A stretch of 64,000 nucleotides of DNA from Bacteroidia bacterium (GTDB lineage Bacteria > Bacteroidota > Bacteroidia > Chitinophagales > Chitinophagaceae): positions 36,728 to 100,727 of the forward strand of contig JAUIBA010000014.1 in NCBI GenBank assembly GCA_030427635.1. Reading direction: 5' to 3'. This document shows, in pieces, positions 53,617-61,920 of the stretch. Below the pieces are notes generated by a model. The model saw only the letters and a program-made list of their open reading frames with translations. It was not told where the DNA came from and searched no databases. How positions within the stretch are numbered: position 1 is the first letter of the stretch; each line of letters opens with the position of its first letter. The position numbers were made by a program, and so were the translations under genes.

Positions 53617-55479
53617 CTACTCCTTTACAAACCGCCCCACCTGCCTGCTGCCATCCAGACCCTGCACCTGTATCATATACAGCCCGGGAGCCAGCTCCTG
53701 TACCGGCAATTCAGTACTGCCAGCCGGGGCCTGCAGCACCACACGCCCTGTGTGGTCGGTAATAACTACTGTGCCTATACCTCCTGCACAGGACAGATGC
53801 AGCACATCCCGCACAGGGCTGGGATACAGCACCAGTGGCGCAGCATGTCTGCCCACCTCATCTACCCCATTGGGCGCTACGCTGATGGTATGCCCTGCCG
53901 ATGTGGTAGTATCATAGCAGCCCATAACATCGGTAGACGAAACCCGTGCAGTAATAACATCGGTACCCGTGGCTTTAACATAAGTAACCGTGGGAACGGT
54001 AGTAGTATTAAAAAGTACGCCATTCCTGAACCATGCTATGCTGTAACTGCTGCCCGCACTACTCACCGTAGCATTGACCGTAACCGTAGCGCCTACAGTG
54101 GCCGAGCTGACGCCGGACAATGATATAGCAGGGGGGGTGAGTGGGGTAACCACCATGTTAATCATACTACTGCTGGCCCATGCAGTACCACTGCCACATA
54201 CATTTACCGAGGCAACACAGCGAACGCTATCACCGTTTGCAGGTGTATAGGTGTAGCTGTCAGACGTGCCCACCACTATGCCATTCCTGTACCACTCATA
54301 ATACGGTGCCCCACTGCCTGCCGCAGTAGCCGTATAGGTAACCGGCGTGCCGGCACATACTGTGTCGTTGGGCGTTGCTGCTATGGTCACCGATACTGTG
54401 GGGGCAGGAGGCACTATGGTCATTCTGCGTACACGGTGATTAAAATAGTCGCTTATGTACAGGTTGCCGGAGTTGTCTATCTTTACACCCGCCGGATGGT
54501 TGAACTGTGCTGCTGTAGCCGGGCCGCCATCGCCGCTGTACCCCGCAGTACCATTACCTGCCACAGTCGTAATAATACCGGATGCTGCATCTATGCGGCG
54601 CACTACCTGATTGTCCTCATCGGCAAAGTACATATTGTCACATGTGTCCATGCACAGGGAAGACGGCTTGGCTATCATAGCGCTCAATGCCGGGCCACCA
54701 TCACCACTGTACCCTATAGTACCATTACCGGCATAGGTAGTCACCACTCCGGTGGCGATAGCTACCTTACGTATGCGGGCATTATCCCAGTCCCCTATAT
54801 AAATATTGCCTGCGCGGTCGGCACACAAACCTAATACCCGACTGAAACGTGCCGCAGTGGCAGGTCCCCCATCACCGGTATAACCACTGGTACCAGTGCC
54901 TGCAAATGCGCTAATGATACCGGTTATGAGATTGATTTTTCTTATTCTATAATTAAATGCATCTGAAATGTAAAGTGCATCATTTGATGTATCTATACAA
55001 ATGGATGCCAGAGAGTTAAATTTGGCATTAATGGCTGGCCCTCCATCCCCTGTACTTCCGACCATACCAGTACCGGCAAAAGCATCAATAATATTTGTTA
55101 ACGAATTAATTTTTCTAATTTTATTATAGTGAAAATCAGATATAAATATATTCCCAACGGAATCTACAGTTACATCATGGGCACTGGGTATCGATGCATC
55201 CGTTGCCGGCCCACCGTCCCCAGGAGGAATCATAGTAAGACTTCCAGCTATTGTAGAAATAATATATGAAGCATCTACTTTTCTTATGAGACTTTGATGA
55301 CAAATTAATATGTTACCAGAGTTATCAAATGCTAACCCTTTCGGAAAAGTAATATTCGCGGCTGAAGCTGGACCACCATCACCGGCATAGCCCGCAATAC
55401 CATTACCTACAACCGTTGTAATAATTTGAGCATGACTCAAAAACGGTAAAAGGCAAAAAAGTAAAGAAAAAAATTTCAT
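53617..55479 (-). CDS. six-NHL-repeat secreted protein with Ig-like modules and T9SS type A sorting domain
   Basis: A 620-residue exported protein. Signal peptide MKFFSLLFCLLPFLSHAQ, then six NHL units: GYAGDGGPASAA, a degenerate PPGDGGPATDA, STGDGGPAINA, GYTGDGGPATAA, GYSGDGGPALSA and GYSGDGGPATAAQ. Two Ig-like modules follow (ATPNDTVCAGTPVTYTATA, GVSSATVGATVTVNATVSS). The end is a type A sorting domain (LVLYPSPVRDVLHLSC, ITDHTGRVVLQ, LAPGLYMIQVQGLDGSRQVG). The first ~180 codons (about 54930-55479) are much AT-richer than the rest, as is the upstream small gene, pointing to a mosaic origin. The next gene upstream ends 18 bases away and may be co-transcribed. Confidence 0.87.
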   Translation of the reverse strand: MKFFSLLFCLLPFLSHAQIITTVVGNGIAGYAGDGGPASAANITFPKGLAFDNSGNILICHQSLIRKVDASYIISTIAGSLTMIPPGDGGPATDASIPSAHDVTVDSVGNIFISDFHYNKIRKINSLTNIIDAFAGTGMVGSTGDGGPAINAKFNSLASICIDTSNDALYISDAFNYRIRKINLITGIISAFAGTGTSGYTGDGGPATAARFSRVLGLCADRAGNIYIGDWDNARIRKVAIATGVVTTYAGNGTIGYSGDGGPALSAMIAKPSSLCMDTCDNMYFADEDNQVVRRIDAASGIITTVAGNGTAGYSGDGGPATAAQFNHPAGVKIDNSGNLYISDYFNHRVRRMTIVPPAPTVSVTIAATPNDTVCAGTPVTYTATAAGSGAPYYEWYRNGIVVGTSDSYTYTPANGDSVRCVASVNVCGSGTAWASSSMINMVVTPLTPPAISLSGVSSATVGATVTVNATVSSAGSSYSIAWFRNGVLFNTTTVPTVTYVKATGTDVITARVSSTDVMGCYDTTTSAGHTISVAPNGVDEVGRHAAPLVLYPSPVRDVLHLSCAGGIGTVVITDHTGRVVLQAPAGSTELPVQELAPGLYMIQVQGLDGSRQVGRFVKE

Positions 55480-55497
55480 ATTTAAGTTGCTTTCTTG

Positions 55498-55824
55498 TTA
55501 TTGAGCTAATCGCAAAGGTAAACCAGGGGTTACTGTATCCACATATATTGTTCCGGATGGGAATGTAAGAAAAGGAGCAATACCTGGATATGAACAAATT
55601 GAACCCGGGTCCATCCATAAGTTATTCACGTGCATGGTACCATTGGCAACCGAAGATACTCCGTTACCAAATACAGCTGCATAGTCATGACTTACCGCAT
55701 TACCACTACCACCCAGTATCACAGAGCAATGCCCCGTTACCGTATTACCTATGCCCCCTACTACCGCACTATGGCTAAAACCAGAAGATATAACATTGCT
55801 CTCCCCGCCACCTATGAAACTCAT
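55498..55824 (-). CDS. small orphan beta-roll (YadA-head-like) protein or fragment
   Basis: A 108-residue protein of GG-x-x-N-x-V-x-x-x-x-S-x-V repeats (GGGESNVISSGFSHSAVV, GGIGNTVTGHCSVI, GGSGNAVSHDYAAVFGNGV), the pattern of trimeric adhesin heads and phage tail fibres. A short tail follows (MHVNNLWMDPGSICSY). Such repeats normally sit inside much larger adhesins. Here there is no signal peptide, anchor or sorting domain, and an in-frame stop lies 7 codons upstream, so it may be a decayed remnant. On the other hand a perfect -7 box (TAGCTTTG) lies just upstream, so expression is possible. AT-rich, like the start of the downstream NHL gene. Confidence 0.5.
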   Translation of the reverse strand: MSFIGGGESNVISSGFSHSAVVGGIGNTVTGHCSVILGGSGNAVSHDYAAVFGNGVSSVANGTMHVNNLWMDPGSICSYPGIAPFLTFPSGTIYVDTVTPGLPLRLAQ

Positions 55825-55837
55825 TGCCCCGTATATA

Positions 55838-55845
55838 CAAAGCTA
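55838..55845 (-). promoter_or_regulatory. Bacteroidota -7 box upstream of the beta-roll gene
   Basis: Reverse-strand TAGCTTTG matches TAnnTTTG exactly, 13 bases before the ATG at 55824. It could drive both this gene and the NHL gene downstream. Confidence 0.5.
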
Positions 55846-56007
55846 CACCAGCCCCATCATTTATAAATCAGGTATAAATACTGAATTTTCACTGTTATTA
55901 CCTGAAAGAAGTAATCCTGTTATCCTTATGTAGCATGGTAAGAAGGGGCCTCTTTTGCTGCTACCCGATTATTCCTTTATTTTACAACCTAATCCCAAAA
56001 ACTCCTC

Positions 56008-57636
56008 ATGGATCTGGAATTCAATAAAAATGATGATGAAATGCGGCTCGCCATCAGCGAGATGAAACGCAGACATGGTGTGATAAGCATGGGTGGCGGC
56101 AAAAAAAGTATGGACAAAGCCCGGGAGAAGGGCAAAATGTCGCCACGCGAACGCATACAATATCTTATAGATAAGGATAGCACATTTACAGAGATAGGCT
56201 CATATGCCGGTTATGGTATGTATCAGGAGCATGGTGGCTGCCCTGCCGGCGGTACTGTGGCAGGACTGGGCTATGTATGTGGCCGTCAGTGTGTGATAGT
56301 GGCTAATGATAACACGGTGAAGGCGGGTGCATGGTTTCCCATCACAGGCAAGAAAAACCTGCGCCTGCAGGAAATAGCTATGGAAAACCACCTGCCTGTT
56401 ATATATATAGTGGACAGCGCAGGTGTGTATCTACCCATGCAGGACGAGATATTTCCCGATAAGGACCATTTTGGCCGCATATTCCGCAACAATGCGCAGA
56501 TGAGCGCTATGGGTATAACGCAGATAGCTGCCGTAATGGGTAGCTGTGTGGCCGGCGGCGCTTACCTCCCTATTATGAGCGATGAGACGCTGATGGTAGA
56601 GGGTAATGGCTCCATATTTCTGGCTGGCCCGTATCTGGTAAAGGCAGCCATAGGCGAAAATGCCGATCAGCAGGAGCTGGGCGGCGCTAAGATGCACACT
56701 GAGGTAAGCGGTATAGCCGACTATAAGTTTGATACCGAGCAGGAGTGCCTGGACCAGGTGCGCCGCATCATAGACAAGCTGGGCGAGCAGCCCCGCATGG
56801 GTTATGACCGTGCCAAACCGGAACTGCCTGCCCGCCCGATGACTGATATATATGGTTTGGTATCGGTAAAGAACAATAAGCAGTACGATGTGGTGGATGT
56901 GATAAAGTGCATTGTGGACAAGTCAGAGTTTGACCAGTTTAAAGAGGACTATGGCAAAACCATTGTATGCGGATATGCCCGTATAGACGGCTGGGCTGTG
57001 GGTATAGTGGCCAATCAGCGTAAGATAGTAAAGAGTGGCAAGGGTGAAATGCAGATGGGCGGCGTTATCTATAACGACAGCGCCGACAAGGCAGCCCGCT
57101 TTATCATGAATTGTAATCAGAAGAAAATACCACTGGTATTCCTACAGGATGTGACCGGCTTCATGGTAGGCAGCCGTAGCGAGCAGAGCGGTATCATTAA
57201 AGATGGTGCCAAGCTGGTAAATGCGGTGTCTAACTCTGTAGTACCCAAGATTACGATAGTAACCGGGAACTCTTACGGAGCAGGTAACTATGCCATGTGT
57301 GGTAAGGCATATGACCCCCGCTTTATCTATGCATGGCCTAATGCTAAAATAGCGGTAATGGGTGGGGAGCAGGCAGCAAAAACACTCCTGCAGATACAGG
57401 TAGCATCACTGAAATCCAAAGGCGAGGAAATAGACCCGGAAAAGGAAAAAGCCCTGCTGAAAGAGATAACAGACCGTTACGACAGCCAGACATCGGCCTA
57501 CTATGCGGCAGCGCGACTGTGGGTAGATGAAATAATAGACCCTGCCGAGACCCGTAATGTGATATCGGAAGGTATCAATGCTGCCAACCACTCACAGACA
57601 GAGAAGGAGTTTAAAGTGGGTGTGTTTCAGGTTTAA
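56008..57636 (+). CDS. acyl-CoA carboxylase carboxyltransferase (beta) subunit
   Basis: A 542-residue biotin-dependent carboxyltransferase of the propionyl-/methylcrotonyl-CoA carboxylase beta family, which moves carboxyl from biotin to an acyl-CoA. Features: KAREKGKMSPRERIQYLID, the first crotonase-like domain with ANDNTVKAGAWFPITGKKNL and VDSAGVYLPMQDEIFPD, the oxyanion region VMGSCVAGGAYLPIMSD, then the second domain with FLQDVTGFMVGSRSEQSGII, TGNSYGAGNYAMCGKAYDPR and FIYAWPNAKIAVMGGEQAA. The VDSAGV/LPMQ pattern and length lean to methylcrotonyl-CoA carboxylase beta, but propionyl-CoA is not excluded. The biotin-carrying alpha subunit is not in the window. A terminator hairpin follows. Confidence 0.92.
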   Translation: MDLEFNKNDDEMRLAISEMKRRHGVISMGGGKKSMDKAREKGKMSPRERIQYLIDKDSTFTEIGSYAGYGMYQEHGGCPAGGTVAGLGYVCGRQCVIVANDNTVKAGAWFPITGKKNLRLQEIAMENHLPVIYIVDSAGVYLPMQDEIFPDKDHFGRIFRNNAQMSAMGITQIAAVMGSCVAGGAYLPIMSDETLMVEGNGSIFLAGPYLVKAAIGENADQQELGGAKMHTEVSGIADYKFDTEQECLDQVRRIIDKLGEQPRMGYDRAKPELPARPMTDIYGLVSVKNNKQYDVVDVIKCIVDKSEFDQFKEDYGKTIVCGYARIDGWAVGIVANQRKIVKSGKGEMQMGGVIYNDSADKAARFIMNCNQKKIPLVFLQDVTGFMVGSRSEQSGIIKDGAKLVNAVSNSVVPKITIVTGNSYGAGNYAMCGKAYDPRFIYAWPNAKIAVMGGEQAAKTLLQIQVASLKSKGEEIDPEKEKALLKEITDRYDSQTSAYYAAARLWVDEIIDPAETRNVISEGINAANHSQTEKEFKVGVFQV

Positions 57637-57662
57637 TGATAATATTTTATTGTGTAATATTG

Positions 57663-57695
57663 AAGCCTGCAGCGACTGTTGCAGGTTTCTTTTTT
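57663..57695 (+). terminator. intrinsic terminator after carboxylase gene
   Basis: CCTGCA (57666-57671) pairs with TGCAGG (57680-57685), extended by weak A-T pairs, and is followed by TTTCTTTTTT. Confidence 0.75.
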
Positions 57696-57717
57696 GTAGC
57701 TATATCGTTGTATCGCA

Positions 57718-58515
57718 ATGAGTAGTGTGCTTCTCAGATATGTATGTATGCTGCTGCTGGGTAGTGTACCCGCCCGCTTATTGGCGGGTGATGGCGCTAT
57801 GTTTGCAAAGGAGGTATGGAATGGCCCGGGGTTGCACATATACAGGGTATCCTGCACCGATAGTGCAGGCAAGCTGAAGTTCAGAGATACGCTGGGTTTC
57901 TTTACTACAGATATTCCCTTCGTTATTCATAGTGGAGAGACGGGTATGTTTATATCGCAGTGGCAGCCGCTCACCCGGACGCACAACGGCTGGGAACTGG
58001 CAGCAGAATATACGGAGTCTTATGAAGGTTATTCGGCAGATGATGGTGAACTGTTCCTGCATCCTCCGCGCACAGGGCGCTACAGGGTACTGCAGTTTTG
58101 CCCATACCCCCTGTTCAGAAATGAGCAGGCATGGACATGGGAGCTGGCCATAGGTGGCTTATGGGCTACCCCACCGTGGTATCCTGTGAAGGGTGTAGAT
58201 ACCTTTTATACCACTTACAGCAGTCAGCCTACACCGGCTACAGCTATGGTTGCAGTGCGCAATAGTGTGGAGGTAAAAGCCACAACCAGGTCGGTATACG
58301 GGAAAACAACTGCAAAGTATTACCTGAGCTACCATAAGGGTATTATAGCTATGGAGCTGCATCACCTGAACGGCGATATTTACCGCTTAGACCTTATAGA
58401 TAGCAGGTACGGAGCTGATGCCCTGCACCACAACCAGCAACTGCTACATATGCAGCAGCAATATAACAGCCATAAGCAGCAGAAAGCCCTGCAAATTATA
58501 GGGATAGGCCGCTGA
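57718..58515 (+). CDS. exported protein of unknown function
   Basis: A 265-residue protein with an N-terminal hydrophobic segment (VLLRYVCMLLLGSVPARLLA) that reads as a signal peptide. The mature part is rich in aromatic residues and beta-like (AGKLKFRDTLGFFTTDIPFV, TGRYRVLQFCPYPLFRNEQA, YYLSYHKGIIAMELHHLNGD) and ends in a Gln/His-rich tail (HNQQLLHMQQQYNSHKQQ). It has no sorting domain. I do not recognise a family. It is convergent with the barrel-like gene at 58522, 6 bases away. Confidence 0.65.
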   Translation: MSSVLLRYVCMLLLGSVPARLLAGDGAMFAKEVWNGPGLHIYRVSCTDSAGKLKFRDTLGFFTTDIPFVIHSGETGMFISQWQPLTRTHNGWELAAEYTESYEGYSADDGELFLHPPRTGRYRVLQFCPYPLFRNEQAWTWELAIGGLWATPPWYPVKGVDTFYTTYSSQPTPATAMVAVRNSVEVKATTRSVYGKTTAKYYLSYHKGIIAMELHHLNGDIYRLDLIDSRYGADALHHNQQLLHMQQQYNSHKQQKALQIIGIGR

Positions 58516-58521
58516 GTGATG

Positions 58522-59370
58522 CTATTTCCATAACCCTACACCCACGCGCAGGCCGATAAACAGGCTGTTGTCATAAAACCTGTACTCACCATACTCTGCC
58601 GGTAAACTGTTGATATTATACTTAGCTCTGAGCCACATGTAGTCTGATTTCCAAATAATGACATTCCGTCCGGCTTCTAATCCCATTGAAATGGTTCTCA
58701 GCCATGCGTTTTGCGGGGTTTTGCGCTCTATGCCAAGGTATATGTCCAGAATTCCATAAGATGAAGGGAAACGTCTCCGAAGTCCAAAGCCTCTCTTATC
58801 ATAATCTGTGCGATTCCTGCCCCAATGCTTGTTGTAGGAAATAATATTTATTGATTTGAATGTTCCGTAGTCGTCAGTATATGAAGTGTATTCATCTTTT
58901 CGTTCGCTGGAGCCATTGATGAGAAATCGCTCTTCGAAACCGATACGCAGCAATGCAGACCATTGTTTCTGTATCTGTTTCCTGTATCCTAATGTCAGTT
59001 TACAACCCCAATAATCAGTTCTCCCGGAGAAGTCATGTTTAATGGTCTTTCCGGCAAGCGCATTCACAGCATTGGGGTCGAAGTCAGACAAATCGTATAA
59101 AAGATTCAAACGGTATTTACGTGCGCCGAAAGTGAATCCGGCACCATAAATAATGCCATAGCGTGTAGTACGCTCATAGCCTATTCCTAATCTGGTGGCA
59201 TTTGCGTTTGCTGCATGCAGAATGTTATAGGGAGGGTTACCATTTGTCATAAGTGACTTCTTGTCTATATGCCTGTCAGTAGCGCCATAAATAACAATCT
59301 GATTGGTCAATGACTGACCATTTGCCGTAGCGGCAGCACCAAATGTGATAATGAATAGAAGTAGTTTCAT
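58522..59370 (-). CDS. exported beta-barrel-like protein, paralogue of 59406 gene
   Basis: A 282-residue protein with signal peptide MKLLLFIITFGAAATANGQ. The mature protein alternates charged and aromatic positions as in small outer-membrane barrels (RLGIGYERTTRYGIIYGAGF, YWGCKLTLGYRKQIQKQWSA), and ends NSLFIGLRVGVGLWK, a terminal strand with an aromatic near the end. The next gene upstream is a diverged copy with the same layout and a matching end. The family is not recognised; an outer-membrane location is inferred. AAACTTTG, a near -7 box, lies only 4 bases before the ATG. Confidence 0.65.
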   Translation of the reverse strand: MKLLLFIITFGAAATANGQSLTNQIVIYGATDRHIDKKSLMTNGNPPYNILHAANANATRLGIGYERTTRYGIIYGAGFTFGARKYRLNLLYDLSDFDPNAVNALAGKTIKHDFSGRTDYWGCKLTLGYRKQIQKQWSALLRIGFEERFLINGSSERKDEYTSYTDDYGTFKSINIISYNKHWGRNRTDYDKRGFGLRRRFPSSYGILDIYLGIERKTPQNAWLRTISMGLEAGRNVIIWKSDYMWLRAKYNINSLPAEYGEYRFYDNSLFIGLRVGVGLWK

Positions 59371-59374
59371 TTGA

Positions 59375-59382
59375 CAAAGTTT
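59375..59382 (-). promoter_or_regulatory. -7-like box abutting the 59370 start
   Basis: Reverse-strand AAACTTTG is one base off TAnnTTTG and ends 4 bases before the ATG, implying a leaderless message if used. Confidence 0.35.
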
Positions 59383-59405
59383 TGGTTTACAGCTTTAAAT
59401 CGTTT

Positions 59406-60248
59406 TTACTTCCAGAGACTTAGCCCAAGACGCAGTCCTACGGATATATTGCGGTCAATAAACTGGTTTTCGGAGAGCTCCTTTTCGTTTATTGAGGACA
59501 TATATTTCACTGTTACCGCCGGATGACGTTGCCAGTTGGTAATACTGCGCGCTGCCTCAATTCCAATGTTTATTTTGTTAATAACGGGGAGCTTTACGTT
59601 TCGTGAAACTCCGAGGTATAATTCCCATGAGTAGAGCAGACTATTCAGGTGTATTTTACTGGCTACTTCATCGCTTCTGCCATAGCCGGTTTCGACCGTA
59701 ATAGCAGAAGGTATTGCCACATTTGATCGGTTATCGCGCTTATATGCAAGATGTACTGAGTCTTTACTGTCCGAAAGGGCGTTATCCTGAAATACTCTGA
59801 CGGAAACGCCTGCGTAAGCAGAAAAGGTCCATTTGCTGTTCATTGTCCATTCCCGCCCGATGTGGCCAGCAATTAAGTTATACGCAAGTGCCCTTTCTTC
59901 TCCTGTGCTGATAGAGTTGCCTTTAAGTGATTGGGTGGCTTCCGGGTCGAAATTGTCTAAAAGTAATGTGGCATTGTAACTATATCTTCTCCTTCCATTC
60001 CGATACTCAAGACGGACCCGTAATTTTTTTATTGGGTAGGATAGCCCAATGCCCCATAGAGTTGAGGTGGGATTATGTGGGTCTAATATTTTTGAGGCCG
60101 GAATGCCAGCTGTTCTTACAGAAATCTGATCACGATAGGAGACTTGCGTAGCGAAGAGATAGATATCGGGGTGAGCCTGTGCGAAGAGTGTACAAGAGTG
60201 AAAAATCACGCAACCGACAGTAGTTATTATTTTTTTTAATAAACTCAT
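59406..60248 (-). CDS. exported beta-barrel-like protein, paralogue of 58522 gene
   Basis: A 280-residue protein with signal peptide MSLLKKIITTVGCVIFHSC; the Cys in FHSC could also be a lipobox, although the context (TLFAQAH) fits signal peptidase I as well. Shared with the neighbour: the opening DIYLFATQVSYRDQISVRTA compared with NQIVIYGATDRHIDKKSLMT, the GIGLSY/GIGYER strand, LLDNFDPEATQSLKGNSI compared with LYDLSDFDPNAVNALAGKTI, and the terminal NISVGLRLGLSLWK. The two genes are 35 bases apart and clearly arose by tandem duplication. Function unknown; outer-membrane barrel inferred. Confidence 0.65.
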   Translation of the reverse strand: MSLLKKIITTVGCVIFHSCTLFAQAHPDIYLFATQVSYRDQISVRTAGIPASKILDPHNPTSTLWGIGLSYPIKKLRVRLEYRNGRRRYSYNATLLLDNFDPEATQSLKGNSISTGEERALAYNLIAGHIGREWTMNSKWTFSAYAGVSVRVFQDNALSDSKDSVHLAYKRDNRSNVAIPSAITVETGYGRSDEVASKIHLNSLLYSWELYLGVSRNVKLPVINKINIGIEAARSITNWQRHPAVTVKYMSSINEKELSENQFIDRNISVGLRLGLSLWK

Positions 60249-60353
60249 ATTTACTGCAAACTTCCAGCGAATTGTTATACTTTATAAGAAGTGTTCCTTT
60301 GTTCTTGGGTTTGATATTTTCATAGATTATACATATGAGCTTCTCCAAATAAT

Positions 60354-60389
60354 AAATGCGAATATAGCAAGAAAGCCATATTCGCATTT
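60354..60389 (-). terminator. intrinsic terminator after cystathionine gamma-synthase gene
   Basis: AAATGCGAATAT and ATATTCGCATTT pair perfectly over 12 bases with a 12-base loop. On the reverse strand ATTATTTGG follows; it lies just after the stop at 60410. Confidence 0.65.
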
Positions 60390-60409
60390 GCGTTATGTGT
60401 GAGTTGTTT

Positions 60410-61567
60410 TTACCCTATTGCCTGATCCAGGTCGGCAATGAGGTCTTCTACAGCTTCTATGCCTACACTGAGACGGATAAGAGAGTCTACAAGACCATTT
60501 TTTATCCTTTCTTCACGCGGTATAGACGCATGCGTCATAGATGCCGGGTGACCGATAAGAGATTCTACGCCACCCAGAGACTCTGCCAGAGAGAACAGTT
60601 TTGTTTTACTGAGTACCTGCATAGCAGCCTCAATATTATCGTCCTTCAGGGTAAAGGATATCATACCCCCAAATCCGCGCATCTGCTTTTTAGCTACTTC
60701 GTGATTAGGGTGGTCTTCAAATCCGGTCCAGAGTACTTTGTCTACTTTGGGGTGATTGCGCAGGTGGCGGGCGATGGCTTCTCCGTTTTCACAATGACGC
60801 TGCATGCGTACGTGGAGTGTTTTTATGCCTCTGAGTACCAGCCAGCAATCCTGTGGCCCAGGTACTGCACCACAGGAGTTCTGGATGAAGCGCAGGCGCT
60901 CATCCAGGCTCTCTTCTTTTACAACCAGTACACCATGTACCACATCTGAGTGGCCACCCAGGTATTTGGTAGCTGAATGCAGTACAATATCTGCACCGAG
61001 GTCCAGGGGGGTCTGCAGATAAGGTGAGGCAAATGTATTATCGCATACCAGCAGCAGGTTGTGCTTCTTTGATATGGCTGCACATGCCGCTATGTCTATA
61101 ACATTGAGTAATGGATTGGTAGGGGTTTCTATCCATATCATTTTTGTAGCGGCCGTTATATGCTGCTCTATATCAGCAGCATTCTGCATAGCTATGAAAT
61201 GAAACTTTATACCATAGTTAGCAAATACCTTAGTCATGAGGCGATAAGTGCCTCCATAAAGGTCGTTGGATACTATTACTTCATCGCCGGGCTGCAGTAG
61301 TTTTATAGCAGCATCGGTAGCCGCTATGCCGCTGCCGAAGCATATACCGTACTTCCCGTTTTCTATGGCTGCGATAGCATTCTGCAGCGCAGTGCGTGTA
61401 GGGTTGTGTGTACGGGAGTACTCATAACCTTTATGATGGCCGGGTGCAGACTGTACATAGGTGGAAGTCTGATAAATGGGGGTCATGATAGCGCCTGTGT
61501 TTGGGTCTGGCTCCACACCGGCATGAATCATTTTTGTGTCTAATCTGTAGTTGTTGTGTTCACTCAT
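60410..61567 (-). CDS. cystathionine gamma-synthase/lyase family PLP enzyme
   Basis: A 385-residue cytosolic pyridoxal-phosphate enzyme of the Cys/Met metabolism family. Motifs: IYQTSTYVQSAPG, YEYSRTHNPTRTALQNAIA, the PLP-phosphate region FGSGIAATDA, NDLYGGTYRL, WIETPTNPLLNVIDI, VCDNTFASPYLQ, and the Schiff-base lysine in LHSATKYLGGHSDVV (Lys201). The end, LAESLGGVESLIGHPASMTH, is also family-typical. Such enzymes either make cystathionine from an activated homoserine and cysteine or cleave it; sequence alone does not separate synthase from lyase. A -7-like TACCTTTA lies upstream and a terminator downstream, so it is probably transcribed alone. Confidence 0.92.
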   Translation of the reverse strand: MSEHNNYRLDTKMIHAGVEPDPNTGAIMTPIYQTSTYVQSAPGHHKGYEYSRTHNPTRTALQNAIAAIENGKYGICFGSGIAATDAAIKLLQPGDEVIVSNDLYGGTYRLMTKVFANYGIKFHFIAMQNAADIEQHITAATKMIWIETPTNPLLNVIDIAACAAISKKHNLLLVCDNTFASPYLQTPLDLGADIVLHSATKYLGGHSDVVHGVLVVKEESLDERLRFIQNSCGAVPGPQDCWLVLRGIKTLHVRMQRHCENGEAIARHLRNHPKVDKVLWTGFEDHPNHEVAKKQMRGFGGMISFTLKDDNIEAAMQVLSKTKLFSLAESLGGVESLIGHPASMTHASIPREERIKNGLVDSLIRLSVGIEAVEDLIADLDQAIG

Positions 61568-61590
61568 TTTTCAATCTGTTTATAATGGGA

Positions 61591-61598
61591 TAAAGGTA
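61591..61598 (-). promoter_or_regulatory. -7-like box for cystathionine gamma-synthase gene
   Basis: Reverse-strand TACCTTTA differs from TAnnTTTG only in its last base; 23 bases upstream of the ATG. Confidence 0.4.
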
Positions 61599-61874
61599 AA
61601 TGGAATTTTCGGGTGCAGCCAAACCGGGATATATTGAATAATTTATTTGCATATCACAATGGCTCCCGAAAAATCGAATGAATATATTCTATTTTTATTT
61701 GTCTGGTTTAGCTGCGGGCTAAAGTTGCTTTTTTGATAAAAATGTGCTGCTGTTACTAACATATTCCGATTGTAAAACGCCATTCTTTAATTGATAATTA
61801 ACTATCGTAATGCATTCTGTATAAAATACTTGTAACATGTGTGGTACTTGTTTGAAGTCTTACTTTAAACACGT

Positions 61875-61882
61875 TACATTTG
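61875..61882 (+). promoter_or_regulatory. Bacteroidota -7 box for the adhesin gene
   Basis: TACATTTG matches TAnnTTTG exactly, 38 bases before the ATG at 61921. Confidence 0.55.
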
Positions 61883-61920
61883 TTATTACCCAAAAATGAA
61901 CCTGAAGTTATATTGTTAAG

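Larger units (their letters stand above)
61568..61920. other. divergent intergenic region
   Basis: It separates cystathionine gamma-synthase from the adhesin. AT-rich, no gene seen; it carries the two promoter boxes listed at 61591 and 61875. Confidence 0.5.
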
